A stretch of DNA of 64,000 nt from an uncultured Eubacteriales bacterium (GTDB taxonomy: Bacteria; Bacillota; Clostridia; Oscillospirales; UBA644): positions 3,637-67,636 of the forward strand of contig URFZ01000012.1 in assembly GCA_900547165.1 (NCBI GenBank). The letters run 5' to 3'. Position 1 is the first letter of the stretch, and the number at the start of each line of letters is the position of its first letter. Below the pieces are notes generated by a model. It was not told the DNA's origin and did no database searches. It saw nothing but the letters and a program-made list of their open reading frames with translations. This document shows positions 7,792 through 15,783 of this stretch, piece by piece. The translations under genes were made by a program, and so were the position numbers.

Positions 7792-9294
7792 TCAGCCTAT
7801 GATTTCAAAAGCTTTCGCCGAATCATATTCGGTTCTGTCCTTAAAGCCCTCTACGCATTTCTCCGTCCAATTATTGGTATCTGTGCTTCTGAGGTTGGAT
7901 TCCGCAGATTTTTTCCAGAAAATTTCACCCGAAGAGAGGTAATATACGATATAATACTTCTTCGAACCCTCGAACATCTTATATTCGCCTTTTACTCTGT
8001 CACCGGCAAATACCCATTCTGCGAGTTCGGAGGAGTAGCCTTTTGCTGTCGTTTTTGCAAAGTCCTCATAAAGTCCGCCTTTGGAAGAAGTGGAAGAATC
8101 CGCAGAGTTTTTGGAAGCAAGTTCCTTGAAGTTATCTTCCGTCGGGGTCTTGTCAAGAGCCGAAAGAACCGATTCAGCCTTTTCTTTAAGAGCTTTGAGT
8201 TCTTCGTCCGTCGCGCCCTTATCTTTATCCGCAACGGTCGGGTCAAGACGGATTATACGAATGTTTGCAAGTTTATATTCGTCTCTTTCAGAGCCGATAT
8301 AGTAAAGAGCGATATATTTATCGGTGCCCTTCACAACGGTAGTATCTCCCGCTTTTCTCTCGGAATCCGTCAGCCATTTCTGACCGTCGGAGCCGACAAG
8401 AGAACTTGCCTCGGAAGAAGTCTTTCTTTCGGACTTAGCAACTTTTTCGTTGCCCTTTGTAAATACTTCTTCGCTTTCCTTGTTTGCTTCAACGTAAGCC
8501 TCCGCGTCAGCCTTGGCTTTCTTTTCAGCCTCGGAAGCCTCGGTCGTCTTGGAGTCGGAAGAACTGTCGTCATCAGTCTTCGGCGTTTCATAAGCAAAAT
8601 CAAGAGCAAGGAAAGTATAAACGTCGTAAGTGGATTTGTTTTCGCCGTAATATTTTTCAAGCGCGGCATCATCGTAATTCAAGCCGTCTTTGTAATTCGT
8701 CTGATATGCATTTGCGACATAGGAATATTCAAGCATATGGCGCATAGTGGATTCGTTAAAGCCCTTGCCGTAAGAAGACGAATAAAGGGTTTTCAGATCC
8801 ACTTTATAGTTGCCCGCGGTTGCGGTATCGGTGTCAATTTTGTTGTCAATGCTCTTGTTTATAGTATCATAATCTATCGTATAATTTTCGTCCGCTTTTG
8901 CAAGTTGATAAAGAGCGAGTTCGGTTTTAAGGCTCTCCGCGGCGGCATTTACAAACGCCTGCTTCCATGTATCGCCCTCCGAAACGGTTATACCGAGAAG
9001 GCTCGCGGCGCTTGCGTTCGCCTGTCCGTTTTCCCAGCCGTCGGTCTTAGTGTCAACACCGAAATACGAAAGATATGTTGAAGCATTGTTGTACATCGTG
9101 ACATAAGCGTAATTGAATTCAAGCGCATTTATGCTCTCGTCGCCCACCGTCAAAACAGTCTTTCTTTTTAAATTGAAACCGGTATTGTCAAGAACCGTCA
9201 AAGTAATTCCGACAGCGAGAAGAAGCCCGATAACTATGCAGAAAACAGTAAATATTGGGAAATCTTTTTTCTGCTTGTTCTTTGCGTTTGCCAT
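7792..9294 (-). CDS. Membrane-anchored SurA/PrsA-like foldase (PPIC-type peptidyl-prolyl isomerase)
   Basis: A 500-residue protein with a short cytoplasmic N-terminus, one membrane helix (about 13-36) and a long extracellular part. A SurA_N-like helical region (about 45-220) is followed by a low-complexity, Ser/Asp/Glu/Lys-rich stretch (about 240-290) and a C-terminal parvulin-like domain: 'FKELASKNSADSSTSSKGG' is the usual PPIC 'FAxLAxxYSxDxxSxxxGG' signature. Such proteins help secreted proteins fold after export. The membrane helix replaces the lipid anchor of classical PrsA. Driven by a perfect consensus promoter at 9400-9428; the two lipoprotein genes downstream could be clients or partners. 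Confidence 0.75.
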   Translation of the reverse strand: MANAKNKQKKDFPIFTVFCIVIGLLLAVGITLTVLDNTGFNLKRKTVLTVGDESINALEFNYAYVTMYNNASTYLSYFGVDTKTDGWENGQANASAASLLGITVSEGDTWKQAFVNAAAESLKTELALYQLAKADENYTIDYDTINKSIDNKIDTDTATAGNYKVDLKTLYSSSYGKGFNESTMRHMLEYSYVANAYQTNYKDGLNYDDAALEKYYGENKSTYDVYTFLALDFAYETPKTDDDSSSDSKTTEASEAEKKAKADAEAYVEANKESEEVFTKGNEKVAKSERKTSSEASSLVGSDGQKWLTDSERKAGDTTVVKGTDKYIALYYIGSERDEYKLANIRIIRLDPTVADKDKGATDEELKALKEKAESVLSALDKTPTEDNFKELASKNSADSSTSSKGGLYEDFAKTTAKGYSSELAEWVFAGDRVKGEYKMFEGSKKYYIVYYLSSGEIFWKKSAESNLRSTDTNNWTEKCVEGFKDRTEYDSAKAFEIIG

Positions 9295-9399
9295 AGATAA
9301 TCATCCATCCTAACTTTTTTTGTCGTATCCGAGAAAAGAAACCGCATACGGTTTTTTACACGGAACGATTTGCGTTATACGCAACTTTTCATTTCATAT

Positions 9400-9428
9400 A
9401 TTATACTATTTTTTTTTCAGATTGTCAA
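9400..9428 (-). promoter_or_regulatory. Perfect consensus promoter of the foldase gene
   Basis: TTGACA (9428-9423), exactly 17 nt, TATAAT (9405-9400) on the reverse strand. The leader to the ATG at 9294 is about 100 nt. Confidence 0.85.
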
Positions 9429-9534
9429 GTTATCAGGCTTTTTTTGTACACGTTCACAAGTCTTTTTATACATTTTCGCCACTTTGACGATGAAAGCCTG
9501 TCCTTTTCGGTCAAAATTAAAGTCATATAATTTT

Positions 9535-9573
9535 AAAGGGACAGTAAAAACGTATGTTTTTAACTGCCCCTTT
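9535..9573. terminator. Hairpin of the GGGGCTGTAAA family (copy D)
   Basis: Arms 9535-9551 and 9556-9573 with loop GTAT, one mismatch and one bulge. A T tract is missing directly after it on the forward strand; on the reverse strand it follows the structured RNA at 9620-9785 and could help end it. Confidence 0.55.
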
Positions 9574-9619
9574 ATAAAAAAATCCGCACAACCGTCCGGT
9601 CGATCCGTAAAAAACGGAC

Positions 9620-9785
9620 AGTGACACGGCCGAACAAACCTGTCAGAAGGCAGGTGGGGTAAAATCGCTCTTATGTTTTGTGCTTCCAACGTCCCGACCG
9701 AAGTCGGGGAGGCCTGCATACCCGCATAAGAAGTCGAAATCCCTTAATCAAGGTGTAGGTTTTATACAAAAACCGTGTCGGAACG
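9620..9785 (-). ncRNA. Structured RNA candidate (possibly 6S-like)
   Basis: This non-coding stretch folds well on the reverse strand. A closing helix GACACGG/CCGTGTC pairs 9773-9779 with 9623-9629; a second helix pairs AAACCT/AGGTTT (9757-9762 with 9636-9641); an inner helix pairs CTTATG/CATAAG (9725-9730 with 9670-9675); and an apical hairpin at 9693-9708 has the stable C(UUCG)G tetraloop only when read on the reverse strand. Small hairpins (CCTT/AAGG and CCTG/CAGG) sit opposite each other in a central bubble. A closed rod of about 160-190 nt with a central bubble is the 6S RNA layout, but I could not match conserved 6S bases, and no good promoter precedes it, so it may be processed from the DUF1292 transcript. 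Confidence 0.45.
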
Positions 9786-9832
9786 CATTGCGCAGAAATT
9801 TTTGTCAAATTTTATCAGCGTTCTTTTCGAAA

Positions 9833-10210
9833 TCAGTCCTCGGAGGGAATGTCAAAATCGAAAAGACCCGCATTGTCCGCTTTCGCTTCGAAAAGTTTGA
9901 TAACGGTATTGAATTCGTCCTCATCGTCAACCGTAACCAGAGCTTCTTCGTCTTCGCCCTCGTTTACGACTTTCAGAACGATATATTCGCTTTCTTCGTT
10001 ATCCATCTGATCCTTTTCAACAAGAGCAAGATAGAGCGTACCCTCGGACTCAACGCCGTCGATAACGACAAAATCGGTGGTGTTACCGTCTTCGTCGGTC
10101 AGAGTAAGTATGCCGTCGTTTTCGCAACCGCAATCGCAGTCATGCTCATGTTCGTGTTCATGCTCGTGTTCGCAGCCGCAACCGCAGCCGCACTCGTGCT
10201 TATCTTCCAT
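9833..10210 (-). CDS. DUF1292 family protein with Cys/His-rich N-terminus
   Basis: A 125-residue acidic protein. Residues 35-125 match the DUF1292 pattern seen in Bacillota (YrzB-like: 'ILTLTDEDGNTTDFVVID', 'YLALVEKDQMDNEESEYIVLKV'). Residues 5-29 are unusual: seven Cys and six His in alternating CGCGC and HEHEH runs, which looks like a metal-chelating tail (Zn, Ni or Cu). DUF1292 genes often neighbour those for YqgF and alanyl-tRNA synthetase; here the gene stands alone behind its own promoter (10245-10273). Function unknown; a metal buffer role is inference. Confidence 0.8.
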   Translation of the reverse strand: MEDKHECGCGCGCEHEHEHEHEHDCDCGCENDGILTLTDEDGNTTDFVVIDGVESEGTLYLALVEKDQMDNEESEYIVLKVVNEGEDEEALVTVDDEDEFNTVIKLFEAKADNAGLFDFDIPSED

Positions 10211-10244
10211 GTTATTGTTCTCCGTTCGTTTATTTTGTAATTAT

Positions 10245-10273
10245 ATTGTACACCAATTATGTCTGCTTGTCAA
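10245..10273 (-). promoter_or_regulatory. Promoter of the DUF1292 gene
   Basis: TTGACA (10273-10268), 17 nt, TACAAT (10250-10245) on the reverse strand. Confidence 0.85.
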
Positions 10274-10316
10274 GATATTTGAATCCGAAAAAAATTTTTC
10301 CGATTTGTCGAACACG

Positions 10317-10345
10317 TTGCAAAAATACAGCGAATATGGTATACT
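10317..10345 (+). promoter_or_regulatory. Promoter of the HAD phosphatase gene
   Basis: TTGCAA (10317-10322), 17 nt, TATACT (10340-10345) with an extended -10 TGG at 10337-10339. Confidence 0.8.
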
Positions 10346-10368
10346 ATGCCGAGAAAGGGATATAAAAG

Positions 10369-11001
10369 ATGGAATACAATTATATTATATGGGATTTTAA
10401 CGGAACATTGCTCAACGATGTCGGAATATGCGTGGACTGTCTGAACACGCTGCTCAAAAGTCACGGCATGAGCGAAAAAACGGAAGAAGAATACAAAAAA
10501 ATATTTACGTTTCCGATAAAAGAATATTACCGCCGAGCGGGCTTTGATTTTGATGTTACGGATTACGACACGCTGGCGCACGAATGGACGGATTATTATC
10601 GTTCGAGGGCTGACCTTGAACTGTTTGACGGAGCGGAACAAACGCTGAAAACGCTTGCAAACAGAGGTCTTAAACAGATAATAATTTCCGCATCCGAAAA
10701 AAACACGCTTTTTGAACAGACAAAAGCACTCGGCATTGACGGTTATTTTTCCGAGATGCTCGGGCTTGACAACATTCATGCGCGCTCAAAAGAGGCAACA
10801 GCAAAAGATTGGAGAAAAAGACACCCGAAAGCAAAAGCGATATTTATAGGAGACACAACACACGACAAAGACGTGGCGGACGCGATAGGCGCGGACTGTC
10901 TTCTTATCCCGAACGGACACCAGGCAAGAGAAATTCTTAAAAAAACGGGAGCGACGGTCTGCGAAGACATAAAAGATATTCCCGCATTTGTTCTTAATTG
11001 A
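10369..11001 (+). CDS. HAD-family hydrolase, phosphoglycolate-phosphatase-like
   Basis: A 210-residue HAD superfamily protein with a helical cap. Motif I is 'WDFNGTLLND', so the nucleophile Asp9 is present but the usual second Asp (DxD) is Asn11, a variant seen in some Gph-like proteins. Motif II is 'IIISASE', a Lys sits in 'HARSKEATAKDW', and motif IV is 'FIGDTTHDKDVA'. It probably dephosphorylates a small phosphate ester such as 2-phosphoglycolate, but substrate assignment in this family is unreliable. AAGGGA lies 8-9 nt before the ATG. It has its own promoter and the next unit starts from a separate one. Confidence 0.8.
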   Translation: MEYNYIIWDFNGTLLNDVGICVDCLNTLLKSHGMSEKTEEEYKKIFTFPIKEYYRRAGFDFDVTDYDTLAHEWTDYYRSRADLELFDGAEQTLKTLANRGLKQIIISASEKNTLFEQTKALGIDGYFSEMLGLDNIHARSKEATAKDWRKRHPKAKAIFIGDTTHDKDVADAIGADCLLIPNGHQAREILKKTGATVCEDIKDIPAFVLN

Positions 11002-11009
11002 TAAAGGGC

Positions 11010-11038
11010 TTGACTTTAACGCTATAAAGTGTTATAAT
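11010..11038 (+). promoter_or_regulatory. Promoter of the yerC-hisK unit
   Basis: TTGACT (11010-11015), 17 nt, TATAAT (11033-11038). Its spacer holds the inverted repeat at 11018-11033. Confidence 0.85.
11018..11033. promoter_or_regulatory. Inverted repeat in the yerC promoter, candidate operator
   Basis: AACGCT-ATAA-AGTGTT, an imperfect 6-bp inverted repeat (5 of 6 positions) filling the space between -35 and -10. It is in the right place for autorepression by the TrpR-like product of the first gene. Confidence 0.4.
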
Positions 11039-11071
11039 ATGAAAGCAGACCGTTAAAAGGAGAAATTGACA

Positions 11072-11368
11072 ATGGCTTTCAAATTCACTGAAGAATCGGA
11101 CAGATTCTTTGATGCTATACTCTCTCTCAAAAACAGAGATGATTGCAAAAAGTTTTTTGAAGATATATGCACGATAAAAGAAATACAGGATTTGCAGCAA
11201 CGGCTTACGGTTGCAAAAATGCTTGACGAGGGTCGCGTTTACAGCGAGATAACGGAAAAGACCGGTGCGAGCGCCGCAACGATAAGCCGCGTTAACAAAT
11301 GCCTGACATACGGCAGCGACGGGTACAAGACCGTGCTCGAACGTCTCAAAGAAAGCGAAAAGAAATGA
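11072..11368 (+). CDS. yerC: TrpR-like transcriptional regulator, YerC/YecD family
   Basis: A 98-residue protein of the YerC/YecD branch of the TrpR superfamily, all helical, with the helix-turn-helix 'ITEKTGASAATISRVNKCL'. Members are dimeric repressors; this branch has been proposed to respond to histidine in Bacillota, which fits the next gene. The ATG at 11072 is used because AAAAGGAGA lies 8 nt upstream; a TTG two codons earlier is less likely. The stop overlaps the hisK start (ATGA), so both are made from one message. Confidence 0.88.
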   Translation: MAFKFTEESDRFFDAILSLKNRDDCKKFFEDICTIKEIQDLQQRLTVAKMLDEGRVYSEITEKTGASAATISRVNKCLTYGSDGYKTVLERLKESEKK

Positions 11369-12174
11369 TAAGGTCGGACATTCACGTTCATACGACTTTC
11401 TGCGACGGCAAAAACAGCGCGGAAGAAATGATTTCCGAAGCGATAAGCAAAGATTTTGTTTCCCTCGGATTTTCGGGACATTCCTATACATCTTTTGACG
11501 ACAGTTGGTGTATGTCGGAAGGGGATACCGAAAAATATATCGAAACGATACTTTCGCTACGCAAAAAATATTCGGGGACGATAGATATTCTGCTCGGCAC
11601 GGAGCGGGACTTTTTTGCGGACGAAGACAGGCATACATACAACTATATTATAGGTTCTTCGCATTATGTCAAAGTCGGGAACGAATATCTGACGGTGGAT
11701 AAAAGTGCCGAGGAACAAACAAAAATAATCAACGGTTATTTCGGCAGGGACACCTTCGCTTTCATAAAAGCATATTATGCGCAGGAAGCCGAAATAATCA
11801 AGAAAACAAACTGCGACGTTATCGGACATTTTGACCTTGTGACAAAATTCAACGAGGGAGGGAAAATGTTCGATGAAAACTCGGACGCATACAAAAAAAT
11901 CGTTTACCAAACACTTGAAGAACTTGTTATTTCAAAACCTATTTTTGAAGTGAATACGGGTGCAATGACAAGAGGATACAGAACCCGTCCCTACCCCGCC
12001 GATTTTATTCTTGACTATGTTTCGGTTCACGGTTGCGGACTTGTGCTTACCTCCGATTGTCACAAAAAAGCGTTGCTCGGAGGCTTTTTCGACGAAACGG
12101 AAAAGCGACTGCGCGAGAGGGGCTTGAACAACATTTTTGTGCTGACCTCAAAAGGTTTTATTCCCGTAAAGTAA
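11365..12174 (+). CDS. hisK: Histidinol-phosphatase, PHP family (HisK/HisJ-type)
   Basis: A 269-residue PHP-superfamily metallophosphatase that would turn histidinol phosphate into histidinol, the penultimate step of histidine synthesis. Metal ligands are visible: 'DIHVHT' (H7, H9), 'GFSGHS', the Glu of 'GTERDF', 'SSHY', 'GHFD' and 'TSDCH' near the C-terminus. The start at 11365 is set by the 4-nt overlap with yerC; a longer frame to 11299 lies inside yerC. No other his genes are in the window. Coupling to a YerC-type regulator supports the histidine role rather than another PHP substrate. Confidence 0.85.
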   Translation: MIRSDIHVHTTFCDGKNSAEEMISEAISKDFVSLGFSGHSYTSFDDSWCMSEGDTEKYIETILSLRKKYSGTIDILLGTERDFFADEDRHTYNYIIGSSHYVKVGNEYLTVDKSAEEQTKIINGYFGRDTFAFIKAYYAQEAEIIKKTNCDVIGHFDLVTKFNEGGKMFDENSDAYKKIVYQTLEELVISKPIFEVNTGAMTRGYRTRPYPADFILDYVSVHGCGLVLTSDCHKKALLGGFFDETEKRLRERGLNNIFVLTSKGFIPVK

Positions 12175-12197
12175 AACAAATTTCGAGTAAAAGATAT

Positions 12198-12235
12198 CGG
12201 GGCTGTAAAGAAACGCGAGTTTCTTTACAGCCCCG
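12198..12235 (+). terminator. Hairpin of the GGGGCTGTAAA family (copy B)
   Basis: A perfect 17-bp stem (12198-12214 with 12219-12235) closed by a GCGA (GNRA) tetraloop, 23 nt after the hisK stop. It has no T tract, so it may protect a 3' end or be a mobile repeat rather than a strong terminator. Confidence 0.6.
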
Positions 12236-12297
12236 AATGTTAATATAATCGGTTTCGGCAATACAAAATTTTTTCCCTGCCGACGAAAAAGTACCTC

Positions 12298-12340
12298 AAA
12301 AAAGAGAAACGTCCGTTCCTGAACGGCGAACGGACTCTCT
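12298..12340 (-). terminator. Terminator of the DMT transporter gene
   Basis: On the reverse strand, GTCCGTTC/GAACGGAC arms (12335-12328 with 12318-12311), extended by GAGA/TCTC, are followed by six T residues (12303-12298). Confidence 0.8.
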
Positions 12341-12368
12341 ATATAAAAAATTTTACAGGAAAATTGAA

Positions 12369-13268
12369 TCAGGCATTGATAAGGGCAAGAACGTGGTCCC
12401 CGCAGGTCAGCATAAGAACACTGATAAGGGCAAGCACTATTCCGACCGTTTTTACGGGCGTCAGTTTTTCCTTGAAAAGGATAACCGAAAGCGCGACGCT
12501 GATAACAAGTATTGCGGCATCCTCAACGGAATATGTGACCGCATTGCCGAGAACGGGAAGAATACGCAAAACAAGTTGAAGACCGACCGTTGAAACAACG
12601 CAGGTCAAAAACAGAAAGATAACGGATTTTCTCGTTATTTCGAACTCACGCGCAAAGCGTCTGCCTTTTTTGAATATCAGCCAGACAACGGCAAAGACAG
12701 CGGAAATCAGATATGTTATTGCGATGAGTTCGGTATGCTCGTTCGGATAGATGTTCGAATGCACCGAAAGCAGCGAGCAGTATATGCCGTTTGAAAGAAA
12801 GATTATCAGACAGTAAATATAAAACTTTTTGGAAGTCGTTCTCTGACGGAAGCCCTCCGCATTGAGGAAAACAAACGCCACAAGCATAACTCCGACGGCA
12901 ACTATCTGTATTACCGTGGGGACTTTGGACTGAAAGAACGAAACAAAAACGGGGATTATCAGCGAGCCGAACAGCGACGAAACGGTGGCAACCGAATACG
13001 AACCTCTCGAAGCGGCTTTGATAAGACCGAAATTATAAAGTATGAGCATAACGGCGTTGACTGCCGCTATAAGAAGAGTCATCGGGCTGGTTGACAGATT
13101 GAAACCCGTCGAAACCATGTTTATAAGCGCAGTAACAAGTCCGTAAAGTGCGGAAAAAACTATTGCGGCGCACGAAGTGTCTCCCGGGAAGTGGTCCGAA
13201 AACTTCTTCGAAAAAAACGCCTGCAAAGCAAAGCAAACGGACATAATACCCAACATTATATAAATCAT
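12369..13268 (-). CDS. EamA/DMT-superfamily transporter
   Basis: A 299-residue integral membrane protein with about ten predicted helices in two EamA-like halves, the layout of drug/metabolite transporters. The second half ends with 'YSVEDAAILVISVALSVILFKEK', which follows the typical DMT pattern in which a conserved Glu (here in the lead-in) and a Phe-Lys-Glu loop precede the last helix. Probably exports a small metabolite or amino acid; substrate unknown. The start at 13268 is supported by AGAGGT upstream; a frame extending to 13340 adds a polar N-terminus without homology. Monocistronic, ended by the hairpin at 12298-12340. Confidence 0.8.
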   Translation of the reverse strand: MIYIMLGIMSVCFALQAFFSKKFSDHFPGDTSCAAIVFSALYGLVTALINMVSTGFNLSTSPMTLLIAAVNAVMLILYNFGLIKAASRGSYSVATVSSLFGSLIIPVFVSFFQSKVPTVIQIVAVGVMLVAFVFLNAEGFRQRTTSKKFYIYCLIIFLSNGIYCSLLSVHSNIYPNEHTELIAITYLISAVFAVVWLIFKKGRRFAREFEITRKSVIFLFLTCVVSTVGLQLVLRILPVLGNAVTYSVEDAAILVISVALSVILFKEKLTPVKTVGIVLALISVLMLTCGDHVLALINA

Positions 13269-13406
13269 TTCACATACCTCTTTCTCTTCGGCGGATATAT
13301 GATACCATATAATTGTGTCTTTTCGGTGCAAGTTCACCAAATTGACAGAAAGATTTTTGTGTACTTTTTGTGGAGCGACTTTTTTTCAAACGATTGACCG
13401 CGGCTC

Positions 13407-13435
13407 TTGAAAAAGCCGAAAAAAAATAGTATAAT
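13407..13435 (+). promoter_or_regulatory. Promoter of the serine hydrolase / SDR unit
   Basis: TTGAAA (13407-13412), 17 nt, TATAAT (13430-13435). Confidence 0.8.
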
Positions 13436-13491
13436 CAGTATAGGTCGAGTCTGTTCAGACTATAAATCAAAACTGTCAACGGAGATTTGAT

Positions 13492-14913
13492 ATGAAAGAA
13501 TTTTTCGCAACCCCCGACGTCAACGCATCGGCGGTAAACACTTTTTTCGGAGAAAGCCTGAAAAAAGACAATGAAATACATGCCATGAGCATTTACACCG
13601 ACAAGGAGAAAAAACTTTCTTTTGCGGCAGAGCCGTATTCACTTGACGACAAAAGAGAAATATATTCGCTTTCCAAAAGTTTCACTTCGTGCGCGATAGG
13701 TGCTGCATGGGACGACAGACTTATCGACCTCGATGAAAAACTTGTTGATATTTTTCCTGACAAATTGCCGGAAAAAGTGAGCAAAAACCTTTCAAAAATG
13801 ACTGTCAGACATTGCCTGACGATGACAACGGGACATATCGCCTGCGTTATGAGCGAGATTGTCTTTGAAGAAGATCCCGCAAAAGCGTTTCTTGCGTGCG
13901 ATGTACCGAAAGAACCGGGAACATATTTTGTATATAATACGGGCGCGTCCTGTATGCTCGGGTTGATACTCGAAAGAAAGACGGGCAGAAAACTCTTTGA
14001 CTATGCTTACGAAAAAATCCTGTCTCCGCTCGGGATAAAAGGCGCAACTTGGTCCGAATGTGCGTCCGCAACAAACGAGGGCGGAATAGGGCTTCATATC
14101 AGTTGCAGAGACATAGAAAAGTTCGGGCTTATGCTGGCAAACGGCGGCGAATATGGCGGAAAACGCATTCTTTCGCAGGAATGGGTCGATATGGCAGGCG
14201 CCGCGCAGGTCTCAAACAAGGAAAACGGAGACAGCGGAACGGGCAACTGGACAAGCGGATACGGTTTCCAGTTCTGGCGAACCGCGCATGACGGATATCG
14301 CGGAGACGGGCTGAAAGGGCAACTCTGCATGGTTATGCCGAAGCATAAGGCCGTTGTTTGCATTGTTGCCTGCACAAAAGACATGGAAGCGGAAATAGCG
14401 GACGCCGTTACACTTGTGGAAAATTTGCTCGGCAAAAGCGATGAAACGTTTAATATTCCCGATTATAAACCGTCGGCAACGGATAAAGATATTTCCGATT
14501 TTGTCGGGAAAACCGTGATGTTAAAACCTAATCCGATAGGGCTGACTTCCGCAAAGCTCGAAAAAACGGATACGGGAATAGTTGTAACGCTTTTGAACGG
14601 CAACCGCGCGCAAACACTTTTTGCGGGAAACGGCTGTTGGGAAAAAAGCGAGCTTGAACTGCCCGCAATAACGCCGAAAATTTTGCCGATGATGATTTCA
14701 ACCCGTCCCGAAAAAGTCCGCATCGCGTCATCTTTCACGGTTGAAAACGGCAAACTCGTTATAACGGCGCGCAATCTTTCAAATCCGCACACGGTAATCG
14801 TTTCGGCAGAAAAGCAAGAGAACGAAATCACCGTGCATCTCAACACGGTTTGGTTCCCTGAAATGCTTTCGGACAACGTTCGTGTTCTGAAAGGAAAAAT
14901 CGTAAGTCGATAA
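13492..14913 (+). CDS. Serine hydrolase, class C beta-lactamase-like
   Basis: A 473-residue protein. Its N-terminal 310 residues form a penicillin-binding-protein/class C fold with the nucleophile motif SxxK at 59-62 ('YSLSKSF') and Tyr148-Asn-Thr as the second motif, a form common in this clade ('YNTGAS'). The C-terminal 140 residues are beta-rich, like the lipocalin-type domains found after such hydrolases. There is no signal peptide, so it should act in the cytoplasm as an esterase or amidase rather than on peptidoglycan. GGAG lies 8 nt before the ATG. The SDR gene follows 9 nt later, suggesting joint action on a small ester or ketone. Confidence 0.8.
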   Translation: MKEFFATPDVNASAVNTFFGESLKKDNEIHAMSIYTDKEKKLSFAAEPYSLDDKREIYSLSKSFTSCAIGAAWDDRLIDLDEKLVDIFPDKLPEKVSKNLSKMTVRHCLTMTTGHIACVMSEIVFEEDPAKAFLACDVPKEPGTYFVYNTGASCMLGLILERKTGRKLFDYAYEKILSPLGIKGATWSECASATNEGGIGLHISCRDIEKFGLMLANGGEYGGKRILSQEWVDMAGAAQVSNKENGDSGTGNWTSGYGFQFWRTAHDGYRGDGLKGQLCMVMPKHKAVVCIVACTKDMEAEIADAVTLVENLLGKSDETFNIPDYKPSATDKDISDFVGKTVMLKPNPIGLTSAKLEKTDTGIVVTLLNGNRAQTLFAGNGCWEKSELELPAITPKILPMMISTRPEKVRIASSFTVENGKLVITARNLSNPHTVIVSAEKQENEITVHLNTVWFPEMLSDNVRVLKGKIVSR

Positions 14914-14922
14914 GAGGTTTAT

Positions 14923-15672
14923 ATGAAAGTTCTTATAACCGGCGCAAGTTCCGGGATAGGCAAAGAACTTGCGAGAAGTTTTTCAAATCGCGGGGCTTCT
15001 CTTATCCTTGCGGCAAGGCGAAAAGACAGGCTCGAAGAATTAAAGAACGAACTGGGCACAGATATTGAGATTGTTGTCTGCGACCTTTCGAAAAGAGAAG
15101 AAGTTTTCGCGCTTTATGACAGTCTGAAAAACAGCGGCATTGATATTCTTGTCAACAATGCGGGATTCGGACTTGTTTCCGACTTTCTGTCGGCGGATAT
15201 TGACACGGAACTTGAAATGATTGATACGAACGCCGTCGCGCCGCACATACTGACAAAACTTTTTTACCGTGATTTTGTTCGGAGTGGAAAAGGAAGAATT
15301 CTTAATGTTGCATCCTCTGCGGCTTTTATGCCGGCAGGGCCGTATTTTTCGACGTATTACGCTACAAAATCCTACATTTATTCACTGACACGTGCCGTTG
15401 CAAAAGAAGCAAAAGCACACGGGGTCTGCATAAGTGTTCTCTGCCCCGGACCGGTAAGAACGGAATTTGACAGCCGTGCGGGGGTCGCAAGCAGCCTGAA
15501 AGGGCTTGACTGCGCCGATGTTGCAGAGTATACGGTAAAAAAGTTTCTTAAAGGAAAGGAAGTCATCATACCGGGGGCAAGCATATGTCTGCTCAAATTT
15601 GCCGCAAGGCTCTTACCCGATAAGACGTTGATTTCGCTGACGGCAAAACAACAAAAGAAAAAACTGAAATAG
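14923..15672 (+). CDS. Short-chain dehydrogenase/reductase
   Basis: A 249-residue classical SDR. The Rossmann motif TGASSGIG is at 6-13, NNAG at 78-81, the catalytic Ser near 131 ('NVASSAAF') and the catalytic pair Tyr145-Lys149 ('YYATK'). The ARR after the second strand ('AARRKDR') suggests a preference for NADP(H). The C-terminal 'LLKFAARLLPDK' resembles the membrane-associated tail of DltE/YqjQ-like SDRs, so a lipid or cell-envelope substrate is possible. It follows the serine hydrolase in one operon. Confidence 0.85.
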   Translation: MKVLITGASSGIGKELARSFSNRGASLILAARRKDRLEELKNELGTDIEIVVCDLSKREEVFALYDSLKNSGIDILVNNAGFGLVSDFLSADIDTELEMIDTNAVAPHILTKLFYRDFVRSGKGRILNVASSAAFMPAGPYFSTYYATKSYIYSLTRAVAKEAKAHGVCISVLCPGPVRTEFDSRAGVASSLKGLDCADVAEYTVKKFLKGKEVIIPGASICLLKFAARLLPDKTLISLTAKQQKKKLK

Positions 15673-15681
15673 ATTTATAAT

Positions 15682-15710
15682 AACGGCTGTAAAAATGCGG
15701 TTTTACGGTT
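15682..15710. repeat. Degenerate copy of the GGGGCTGTAAA hairpin (copy E)
   Basis: GGCTGTAAAA and TTTTACGG arms around a short loop, directly after the SDR stop. It resembles copies A-D but has lost the outer G-C pairs. Confidence 0.35.
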
Positions 15711-15736
15711 CTTCGAAAAGTGCGATACAGCAAAAA

Positions 15737-15770
15737 CAGAGCGCTCCGAAAAGGAACGCTCTGCAATTTT
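15737..15770. terminator. Bidirectional terminator between convergent genes
   Basis: CAGAGCG/CGCTCTG arms (15737-15743 with 15757-15763) with inner CTCC/GGA pairing. T runs follow on both strands (ATTTTTT forward, GTTTTTG reverse). Confidence 0.8.
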
Positions 15771-15783
15771 TTATTCAATGTTT

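Noticed and set aside
9370..10240. Forward frames of 84 and 186 codons across the structured RNA and the DUF1292 gene
   Set aside because: They oppose a recognised gene and a foldable RNA, and have no ribosome sites.
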